DNA of 7,143 bases from an uncultured Erysipelotrichaceae bacterium. Its GTDB lineage: Bacteria > Bacillota_I > Bacilli_A > Acholeplasmatales > Anaeroplasmataceae. Numbering within the stretch: the stretch's first letter is position 1; every line of letters begins with the position of its first letter. The translations under genes and the position numbers were made by a program. The DNA lies in contig CADBQV010000015.1 in the NCBI GenBank assembly GCA_902796895.1, positions 1 to 7,143 on the forward strand, read 5' to 3'. The notes under the pieces were generated by a model. It searched no databases. It had not been told where the DNA came from and saw only the letters and a program-made list of their open reading frames with translations. Of the stretch, positions 1-7,143 are shown one piece after another.

Positions 1-155
1 ACACCAATTACATTTTCTTTTCCTAATGCTTTAACTAAAAGTGCTGCACATACAGATGAATCTGCCCCACCAGATATACCTATAATTGCCTTACAGCCTT
101 TTCCGTTTTGATTAAAGTATTCTCTAATCCAACTTACAACCTTATCACTTTCCAT
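1..155 (-). CDS. nadE: NAD+ synthetase, N-terminal fragment (3' end beyond window)
   Basis: Only the first 51 codons are present; the gene runs off the left edge. NadE performs the last step of NAD+ synthesis in the cytoplasm: it activates nicotinic acid adenine dinucleotide with ATP and amidates it with ammonia. The fragment begins MESDKVVSWIREYF and carries the ATP-pyrophosphatase P-loop at residues 28-34 (SGGADSS), preceded by the hydrophobic strand AIIGI (23-27) and followed by a helix and LGKENVIG, as in short NadE proteins. The synthetase domain starts at once, with no N-terminal glutaminase domain, so this should be the ammonia-dependent form. The start is firm: an in-frame TGA lies two codons upstream (159-161) and AGAGGTG (160-166) precedes the ATG by four bases. 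It lies 55 bases behind the helicase gene and may have its own promoter there. Other SGGxDS enzymes of the N-type ATP-pyrophosphatase family are possible but fit less well. Confidence 0.87.
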   Translation of the reverse strand, partial: MESDKVVSWIREYFNQNGKGCKAIIGISGGADSSVCAALLVKALGKENVIG

Positions 156-159
156 ATTT

Positions 160-166
160 CACCTCT
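160..166 (-). promoter_or_regulatory. Ribosome-binding site of nadE
   Basis: AGAGGTG on the minus strand, four bases before the ATG at 155. Together with the in-frame TGA at 159-161 it fixes the nadE start. Confidence 0.75.
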
Positions 167-179
167 AAATTACATAAAA

Positions 180-188
180 ATTATATCA
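180..188 (-). promoter_or_regulatory. Extended -10 promoter candidate for nadE
   Basis: Minus strand reads TGATATAAT: a consensus TATAAT (180-185) with the TG dinucleotide of an extended -10 element one base upstream (186-188). No convincing -35 is seen at the usual distance, which extended -10 promoters tolerate. Transcription would start near 173 and give a leader of about 17 bases that contains the ribosome-binding site. The surrounding DNA is so AT-rich that chance matches are common, which limits confidence. Confidence 0.45.
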
Positions 189-210
189 CTTATTAATAAA
201 AATAACATAA

Positions 211-2529
211 TTATTTTTTATTATTAAAATCCTTTAATTCTTTTTTTAATTGATATGGGCTATTTATTATTTTTTTATTTAACCAATGCTTTGGCATTAA
301 TTCTATATATTCTTTATAATTAAATCTTTCATCCATTAATATACATACGCCTCTATCATTATAATCTCTTATTACTCTACCTACTGCCTGAATAACTTTA
401 GTAAAGCCTGGATATGTATATGCATAATTAAATCCTTCATTATATATATCATCAAAATAATCTCTAAGTAAATTATTTTCATCACAAACTAAAGGTAAGC
501 CAACACCTACAATTATTACACCAGATAAGGCATCACCAATATAATCTATTCCCTCACTAAAGATGCCGCCCATCACAAAGAATCCTACTTTAGTATTTGT
601 TGTTGTCTTAAATTTATTTATAATATCATTTTTCTCTTTTTCAGTTAAATTATTATTTTGAACAATTATTTCATAATCATTATCTACTATTGTTTCTAAA
701 ACCATATTCATATACTGATATGATGGGAAAAAGACGATATAATTACCTTCCTTTGATTTTGTTAATATTTCTATTGTTTCTATTATTGTATCAATAGATT
801 CAACTCTATTTTTATATTTTGTAGATACATTATTATTAATAATTATATCTAAATTAGAAGGATCAAATGGTGATTTTAATTCTAAATATTTTCCTTCTCC
901 TTTTGTTATTAAATTCATATGATATGTTATTGGATATAATGTAGCTGAAAAGAATTCTATTCCAAATACAGATTCATTTATTATATCTAATATATATTTT
1001 GATGCGTCTAAGCAATAATAATTAATATATATTTCATCATTATATAATTTTATAATCATTCTATGTGTATCAGAAAATAATTCAGATATAGTTAAAAAAT
1101 CCATTATTTTAAAATATGATTCTAATATTAAATCTTTATCTTTTATTTTCTTATTTTCTTCAAATATTTGATCACATTTTTTAAATATTTGACGTAAGTA
1201 AACATTTAAATCATTATTCATAAAATTCTCAAATATTGTTGTTTTTTCTGTTATTAATTCTCTATATGAATCTAATATTTCTAAAACCTTATTTGAGTCA
1301 TTTCTAATTGATGGCTTATAACCATTTAATTTAGCTCTAAGTAATCTTATATCTGCCTCACTAATTTCTGCTGAATACATTTCTTTAGATCTAGATATTA
1401 GATTATGTGCTTCATCTACTAATATTTTTGGCTTGTAGCTATCATCTTTAAAATATCTAATTAACTGAGCTCTTGGATCAAAAGCATAATTATAATCAGC
1501 TATTATAACATCACAAAAATATGATAAATATAAGCTAAATTCAAAAGCACACATTTTATATTTATTAGCTATTTTAAGTATTAATTCACTATCAAATATA
1601 TCATTATTTTTAAATATTTCTTCTGTTGCTATTCTAAGTTTATCGAAGTATCCTTTCGCAAATTCACATTCATCTGGATTACAATGACTCATCTTACTAT
1701 TACATATTTTTTTCTTTGCGGTTATATCGATAGTCTTTATTTTAAGTCCTTTTTTAGAAAGTAATTTAATAGCGTCTAGTGGTGCGTTTTTACCACTACC
1801 TTTAGCTGTTAAATAAAATAATTTATCATCATTTTCTAATGTTTTTAAGGCACTAAATAATGTTGCCATAGTTTTTCCGATTCCAGTTGGGGCAATAGAA
1901 TATAATATTTCATTATTTTTAAGTGCCATAAATGTTGCACGCATTAAATCTCTTTGTCCTGGTCTTTCTTTTTCAAATGGAAATTTAATTGATGATAATG
2001 TTTCTTCTTTTTTTATTTTTGAATCATCTAATTCTTTAATCCACATTGCATATGCTTCAAATGTATCAAAGAAAAATGTTTCTAGTTCATCTATATTTAA
2101 AATCATATCAAATGATTTTTCTTCTAAATCTATTACACTTATATATGTTAATCTTAATCTAATATTTTCTATATTATTATTTATTGCATATAAATATCCA
2201 TATAATTTTAATTGAGCTAAATGCTCTTTATGATAATCTAGTGTTATTGTATCTAAATCTTGTATTGTAGATTTAATTTCTTCAATTATATATTCACCGT
2301 TATCATACAATAAGCCGTCTATATATCCATCAACTATATATTCCTTATCTAAATATTTAATTTCTTTTTTTATATAATATTCACTAAAAGATTTTTCATT
2401 ATATGCTTGTTGATGTATTTCATGGATTTTAGTTCCTTGTTCTAAATCGTGAAAAGTAAAATATTCAGTTGTTAAATCTCCTGATTGATATATAAAATAT
2501 GCTAAATCACGAATTCCTATTCTATCCAT
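211..2529 (-). CDS. PD-(D/E)XK nuclease fused to XPD/DinG-type Fe-S DNA helicase
   Basis: This 772-residue protein is probably a cytoplasmic DNA repair enzyme that unwinds DNA with ATP and may also cut it. Residues 1-165 look like a RecB/Cas4-type nuclease: H36, D71 (in GYIDG), E84-x-K86 (in EEIKS) and the Q106-xxx-Y110 motif. The helicase part has Walker A APTGIGKT (213-220), DEAH (372-375), SAT (528-530), a motif V region near 655-664 (GIFSEGIDYI) and motif VI QAVGRVIR (714-721). Four cysteines, C276, C283, C288 and C327, sit between Walker A and DEAH, where XPD-family helicases bind a 4Fe-4S cluster. CEFAKGYFD (288-296) resembles the family pattern CPYAxGYYD. There is no cysteine before C276, so the nuclease lacks the Cas4-type Fe-S cluster. 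Length and domain order match a helicase family widespread in Bacillota, often annotated DinG-like or DEAD2; I know of no settled gene name. The ATG at 2529 is supported by GAGGAAA at 2535-2541. The gene lies behind the gyrase-unit terminator and so is probably transcribed separately. The exact substrate is unknown. Confidence 0.9.
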   Translation of the reverse strand: MDRIGIRDLAYFIYQSGDLTTEYFTFHDLEQGTKIHEIHQQAYNEKSFSEYYIKKEIKYLDKEYIVDGYIDGLLYDNGEYIIEEIKSTIQDLDTITLDYHKEHLAQLKLYGYLYAINNNIENIRLRLTYISVIDLEEKSFDMILNIDELETFFFDTFEAYAMWIKELDDSKIKKEETLSSIKFPFEKERPGQRDLMRATFMALKNNEILYSIAPTGIGKTMATLFSALKTLENDDKLFYLTAKGSGKNAPLDAIKLLSKKGLKIKTIDITAKKKICNSKMSHCNPDECEFAKGYFDKLRIATEEIFKNNDIFDSELILKIANKYKMCAFEFSLYLSYFCDVIIADYNYAFDPRAQLIRYFKDDSYKPKILVDEAHNLISRSKEMYSAEISEADIRLLRAKLNGYKPSIRNDSNKVLEILDSYRELITEKTTIFENFMNNDLNVYLRQIFKKCDQIFEENKKIKDKDLILESYFKIMDFLTISELFSDTHRMIIKLYNDEIYINYYCLDASKYILDIINESVFGIEFFSATLYPITYHMNLITKGEGKYLELKSPFDPSNLDIIINNNVSTKYKNRVESIDTIIETIEILTKSKEGNYIVFFPSYQYMNMVLETIVDNDYEIIVQNNNLTEKEKNDIINKFKTTTNTKVGFFVMGGIFSEGIDYIGDALSGVIIVGVGLPLVCDENNLLRDYFDDIYNEGFNYAYTYPGFTKVIQAVGRVIRDYNDRGVCILMDERFNYKEYIELMPKHWLNKKIINSPYQLKKELKDFNNKK

Positions 2530-2534
2530 AATTA

Positions 2535-2541
2535 TTTCCTC
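2535..2541 (-). promoter_or_regulatory. Ribosome-binding site of the nuclease-helicase gene
   Basis: GAGGAAA on the minus strand, five bases before the ATG at 2529. It supports that start, which also gives the expected N-terminal motif RDLAYFIYQSGDL of the family. Confidence 0.7.
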
Positions 2542-2549
2542 ATATACAT

Positions 2550-2578
2550 ATAATAATATAATTTATTATATTTTTCAA
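2550..2578 (-). promoter_or_regulatory. Sigma-A-type promoter candidate for the nuclease-helicase gene
   Basis: Minus strand has TTGAAA (2573-2578; 5 of 6 to TTGACA), a 17-base spacer, and TATTAT (2550-2555; 5 of 6 to TATAAT). The start would be near 2543, leaving a very short leader that just contains the ribosome-binding site. An alternative exact TATAAT lies at 2565-2570 but without a good -35. The position just after the terminator at 2587-2612 makes a promoter here expected. AT-richness means the precise element is uncertain. Confidence 0.5.
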
Positions 2579-2586
2579 AACTTATT
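2573..2586. repeat. 14-base direct repeat, copy 1
   Basis: TTTCAAAACTTATT on the plus strand, identical to 2618-2631. The two copies are 45 bases apart and flank the terminator hairpin. This copy contains the putative -35 TTGAAA of the helicase promoter (2573-2578). Confidence 0.6.
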
Positions 2587-2612
2587 AAAAAAGACCTCAC
2601 AAATGTGAGATC
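2587..2612 (-). terminator. Intrinsic terminator of the gyrB-gyrA-lipoprotein unit
   Basis: On the minus strand an 8-base-pair stem, GATCTCAC / GTGAGGTC (one G-U pair), closes an ATTT loop and is followed directly by six T residues (2587-2592). This is the classic rho-independent layout. It lies 38 bases past the stop codon of the small lipoprotein ORF and before the helicase promoter, so it separates the gyrase unit from the helicase. On the plus strand the hairpin is not followed by a T run, so it should work in one direction only. Confidence 0.88.
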
Positions 2613-2617
2613 AATTA

Positions 2618-2631
2618 TTTCAAAACTTATT
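2618..2631. repeat. 14-base direct repeat, copy 2
   Basis: Exact second copy of TTTCAAAACTTATT, on the gyrase side of the terminator hairpin, 45 bases from copy 1. Here the TTGAAA is not followed by a -10 at the right distance because the hairpin occupies that place. Confidence 0.6.
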
Positions 2632-2649
2632 TATACAACCATTTTTTAA

Positions 2650-2844
2650 TTAGTAATATTTTTTTCTAATATATCTTACTATAAAGAATATTATTACTCC
2701 AAGTACTAATGCGATTATTAATACAAATATTATATGAAGTGGTAAATCTTCTTCATAGTGGCTACTACTTAATTGACAGCTAGATAGACCTATAGAAGCT
2801 ACAAATATGAATAAGAATAGGAATAATGCTTTAAGCTTCTTCAT
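2650..2844 (-). CDS. Small putative lipoprotein with transmembrane segment, coupled to gyrA
   Basis: A 64-residue protein that I do not recognise as a named family. Residues 1-22 look like a signal peptide: KK and K near the start, then a hydrophobic stretch [12 protein letters not shown]. They end in a lipobox-like L20-S21-S22-C23. A short polar stretch (24-35, with SSS and EED) follows, then a strong hydrophobic segment at about 36-57 and a basic C-terminus (RYIRKKYY). The predicted product is a membrane protein, lipidated at C23 or simply anchored, with the basic tail probably inside. The ATG lies inside the end of gyrA (14 bases overlap, different frame). No strong Shine-Dalgarno precedes it, only GAAGAAG, so translation is probably coupled to gyrA termination. 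The stop is followed by an intrinsic terminator, which supports it as the last gene of the gyrase unit. The coherent signal peptide argues that the ORF is real; function is unknown and no link to gyrase activity is shown. Confidence 0.72.
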   Translation of the reverse strand: MKKLKALFLFLFIFVASIGLSSCQLSSSHYEEDLPLHIIFVLIIALVLGVIIFFIVRYIRKKYY

Positions 2845-5404
2845 TTACTTTTACTTCTTCTTGTGTTTGTTCTATATTTGTTTCTTCTTTTAATTCTGCA
2901 TCTTCGTCTTCTTTATCAACTATTGTAATAGTAGCAATTGCGTTGTTGTCTTTTAATTTAACTAAAATAACACCTTGAGTATTTCTTCCTGATGTTGTTA
3001 TTTGATCTGTATGCATTCTAATAACAATACCTTTGTTTGTTGTTATTAATAAATCCTTATTATCATCAACTACATCTAATGTTACAAGTGAACCATTTTT
3101 ATCAGTTACATTTACTGTCTTAACACCAGATCCACCTCTATTTTGTAATCTATATGTGCTAACATTTGTTTTCTTACCATAACCATTAGCTGTAACAACT
3201 AAAATCTTTTCCTCAAGTTCGATATCCTCATCACTATCTTCTTGGTGATTAACTGCACATGCACCTACAATTGTAGCTCCATCAGGAAGTAACATACCAC
3301 GTACACCTGCGCCTGTTCTACCAATACATCTTACTTGAGATTCTTCAAATTTAATTGCTTTACCATTAGATGAACCAAGGATAATATCTTTAGCTCCATC
3401 TGTTACAAATACTTTAAATACTTCATCATTTTCATCAAGTCCTATTGCGATAATACCTGATGTTCTAATATTCTTAAAGTCTGATAATTTAGTTCTTTTT
3501 ACTGTACCTAATTTAGTAACAAAGAATAAATATTTATTTTCATCTGATAATGAATCAACTGTAGCGATTGCTTGAAGCTTTTCACCCTCTTGGAATTCAA
3601 ATACATTAACAAGTGGTGTTCCTTTTGATATTCTTGTTGCTTCAGGTATTAAATATGTTTTTTGAGCATATACTCTACCTAAATTAGTGAAGAATAGTAA
3701 ATAATCATGGCTAAATGCGCCAAGCATCATACTTACATCATCATCTGAATGAGTCTTCATTCCTGATATACCTGTTCCACCTCTGTTTTGTGAATGGTAT
3801 TCAGCTTGCTTCATTCTTTTTACATAACCTTTATTAGTAACTGTAACAATTACATTTTCTCTTGTGATTAAATCCTCATTTGAAATATCAATTTCAGTAT
3901 TAAGACAAATTTCACTCTTTCTATCATCATTAAATTTATCTTTAATTTCTAACATTTCTGCAATTAATATTTCATTTTTCTTGTTGTTATCAGCAAGTAT
4001 TTCTCTAAAATAATCTACTTCCTTTAATAACATTTCTCTTTCTTCAACAAGCTTATTGTAATTCATTCCTGATAATCTTTGTAATCTCATATCAAGGATA
4101 GCTTGAGCTTGTACGTCAGATAAATTAAATCTTTCAATTAATTTGTCTTTTTCAGTACCATCTTTAGTATTTCTAATTAAATGAATAACCTCATCAATAT
4201 TATCATGAGCTATTAATAAGCCCTCTAATATATGAATTCTATCTAAATCCTTTTGTAAATCAAATTCAGTTCTTCTAGTTATTACATTAATTTGATGCTT
4301 AATATAAACATCTAAGGCATCATGTAGTGTAATAGATACAGGTCTATTATCAACTAAGCATACCATATTCATACCATAAGATGATTGAAGTTGAGTATAT
4401 TTATATAACATATTTAAAATAACTTCAGGATTTACATCTCTTCTTAATTCAATAACAATTCTTAAGCCTGCCATTGAAGATTCATCTCTTAAATCTGTAA
4501 TACCATCAATTATTTTATCTTTAGCTACTTGAGCAATACGCTCCATTATTCTTTGCTTGTTAATACCATATGGAATTTCTGTTACTACTATTTCATATTT
4601 ACCATTATCAAGCTCATCAATATGTGCTTTACTTCTTATAATTATTGAACCATTACCTGTTGTATATGCACTATGAAGTCCATCACGACCTAAAATCATA
4701 CCACCTGTTGGGAAGTCAGGTCCTTTAATGTATTGCATTAAATCCTCTGAAGTTAATTCAGGGTTTCTTATTAATGCTACACATCCATCAATAACCTCAC
4801 CTAAATTATGTGGTGGAATGTTTGTTGCCATACCTACTGCAATACCTGTTGTACCATTAACTAATAAATTAGGTATTCTTGCAGGAAGTAATGTTGGTTC
4901 AATTTCAGTTGCATCATAGTTTTCAACAAAATCTACAGTATTTTTATCAATATCTCTTAGCATTTCCATGGCGATTTTTGACATTCTTGCTTCTGTATAA
5001 CGCATTGCTGCTGCACCATCACCATCGATATTACCAAAGTTACCATGTCCATCTACAAGTGGATATCTATATGAGAAATCTTGGGCCATACGAACCATTG
5101 CTTCATAAATAGATGAATCTCCATGTGGATGGTATTTACCCATTACATCGCCGACTATTCTTGCTGATTTTTTATGTTGAATGTTAGAAAATACTTTTAA
5201 TTCATTCATACCATATAAAATTCTTCTTTGAACTGGCTTTAAGCCATCTCTTGCATCAGGAAGAGCACGGGCTATAATAACTGACATCGCATAATTTAGA
5301 AATGATGTCTTCATTTTAGTGTTTACATCTAATTGTTCAACACTTTCTTCTTTTCTTTCTTCTAGAGCTTTTTCAAACTCTAAATCTTTTTCATTTTGAG
5401 CCAT
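2831..5404 (-). CDS. gyrA: DNA gyrase subunit A
   Basis: An 857-residue breakage-reunion subunit. With GyrB it introduces negative supercoils using ATP. About 30 residues precede the conserved core, including a charged stretch (9-24) longer than in Bacillus subtilis. The winged-helix/tower part carries [10 protein letters not shown], with quinolone-region positions S97 and E101 in their usual susceptible form, and the catalytic tyrosine Y136 in [26 protein letters not shown] (177-192) and the coiled-coil/C-gate part with [11 protein letters not shown] (436-446) follow. The C-terminal beta-pinwheel spans about 510-830 and ends in an acidic tail. Full length with a complete pinwheel, directly behind gyrB, favours GyrA over ParC, although PVQRR (57-61) is ParC-like. 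The GyrA box at 539-545 reads QNRGGTG, without the two flanking basic residues of the usual Q(R/K)RGG(R/K)G; a second box-like QNRGGSG is at 754-760. The start at 5404 is set by TAGGAGG at 5410-5416. Nine bases separate it from gyrB, so the two are co-translated. Confidence 0.97.
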   Translation of the reverse strand: MAQNEKDLEFEKALEERKEESVEQLDVNTKMKTSFLNYAMSVIIARALPDARDGLKPVQRRILYGMNELKVFSNIQHKKSARIVGDVMGKYHPHGDSSIYEAMVRMAQDFSYRYPLVDGHGNFGNIDGDGAAAMRYTEARMSKIAMEMLRDIDKNTVDFVENYDATEIEPTLLPARIPNLLVNGTTGIAVGMATNIPPHNLGEVIDGCVALIRNPELTSEDLMQYIKGPDFPTGGMILGRDGLHSAYTTGNGSIIIRSKAHIDELDNGKYEIVVTEIPYGINKQRIMERIAQVAKDKIIDGITDLRDESSMAGLRIVIELRRDVNPEVILNMLYKYTQLQSSYGMNMVCLVDNRPVSITLHDALDVYIKHQINVITRRTEFDLQKDLDRIHILEGLLIAHDNIDEVIHLIRNTKDGTEKDKLIERFNLSDVQAQAILDMRLQRLSGMNYNKLVEEREMLLKEVDYFREILADNNKKNEILIAEMLEIKDKFNDDRKSEICLNTEIDISNEDLITRENVIVTVTNKGYVKRMKQAEYHSQNRGGTGISGMKTHSDDDVSMMLGAFSHDYLLFFTNLGRVYAQKTYLIPEATRISKGTPLVNVFEFQEGEKLQAIATVDSLSDENKYLFFVTKLGTVKRTKLSDFKNIRTSGIIAIGLDENDEVFKVFVTDGAKDIILGSSNGKAIKFEESQVRCIGRTGAGVRGMLLPDGATIVGACAVNHQEDSDEDIELEEKILVVTANGYGKKTNVSTYRLQNRGGSGVKTVNVTDKNGSLVTLDVVDDNKDLLITTNKGIVIRMHTDQITTSGRNTQGVILVKLKDNNAIATITIVDKEDEDAELKEETNIEQTQEEVKVNEEA

Positions 5405-5409
5405 GTTAT

Positions 5410-5413
5410 CCTC

Positions 5414-5416
<3 letters not shown>
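5410..5416 (-). promoter_or_regulatory. gyrA ribosome-binding site overlapping the gyrB stop codon
   Basis: TAGGAGG on the minus strand, five bases before the gyrA ATG. Its first three bases are the TAG stop of gyrB (5414-5416). A ribosome ending gyrB would sit on the gyrA initiation site, which favours coupled, balanced synthesis of the two subunits. Confidence 0.85.

Positions 5417-7143
<1,727 letters not shown>

Noticed and set aside
61..72. Ala in the NadE P-loop (SGGADSS) as a defect
   Set aside because: The fourth position of SGGxDS varies in this family; the conserved Ser, Gly, Asp and Ser are all present.
171..235. Terminator after the nuclease-helicase gene
   Set aside because: The spacer is AT-rich with A and T runs, but I find no stable stem with G-C pairs next to a T tract on the minus strand.
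211..2529. Cas4 or CRISPR-linked DinG as part of a CRISPR system
   Set aside because: The nuclease part has no Fe-S cysteines, there is no repeat array or other cas gene in the window, and the neighbours are housekeeping genes.
4728..4919. Plus-strand ORF of 63 codons
   Set aside because: It lies wholly antisense to conserved gyrA coding sequence, has no ribosome-binding site I can see, and its residues resemble no protein domain. It is a shadow of gyrA.
4879..5112. Plus-strand ORF of 77 codons with a histidine run
   Set aside because: It is antisense to the gyrA region coding the catalytic tyrosine and HPHGD motif. The histidine run is a by-product of Asp/Gly codons read in reverse.
5104..5118. 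Quinolone-resistance mutation in GyrA
   Set aside because: S97 and E101 match the usual susceptible residues of Gram-positive GyrA, so no resistance change is visible at these positions.

Overview
The window is strongly AT-rich, every supported gene lies on the minus strand, and the genes are packed tightly. Transcription runs from right to left: gyrB (5' end cut by the window edge) > gyrA > a 64-residue putative lipoprotein > terminator > promoter > a nuclease-helicase fusion > nadE (3' end cut by the window edge). The low GC, good Shine-Dalgarno sites, adjacent gyrB-gyrA pair and protein motifs indicate a low-GC Bacillota-type bacterium. Some GyrA residues ([18 protein letters not shown]) recall Mollicutes and related Bacilli lineages, so an uncultured or gut-associated Bacilli/Clostridia member is plausible. 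The species cannot be read from this sequence. All tryptophans I checked use TGG, and the four visible stop codons are TAA or TAG. The genes therefore translate normally with the standard bacterial code, and nothing shows TGA used as tryptophan.

Right part (2650-7143): the two subunits of DNA gyrase are translated almost end to end. The ribosome-binding site of gyrA includes the stop codon of gyrB. A small ORF with a signal peptide, a lipobox-like LSSC and a transmembrane segment starts inside the last codons of gyrA (14-base overlap). It has no strong ribosome-binding site of its own, so it looks translationally coupled to gyrase. An intrinsic terminator at 2587-2612 closes this unit.

Middle (211-2586): a promoter candidate directly behind the terminator drives a 772-residue protein. 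It joins an N-terminal PD-(D/E)XK (RecB/Cas4-like) nuclease domain to an XPD/DinG-type superfamily 2 helicase with four cysteines placed for an iron-sulfur cluster. This is most likely a DNA repair enzyme.

Left end (1-210): the first 51 codons of nadE (NAD+ synthetase), with its own extended -10 promoter candidate and a clear ribosome-binding site.

Most of the window is conserved housekeeping sequence. The parts that merit a second look are the small gyrase-coupled membrane protein, the nuclease-helicase fusion, the unusual GyrA-box and TOPRIM residues, and the direct repeats around the terminator. I see no CRISPR array, insertion sequence, tRNA or rRNA, and no stretch over 300 bases without a gene.
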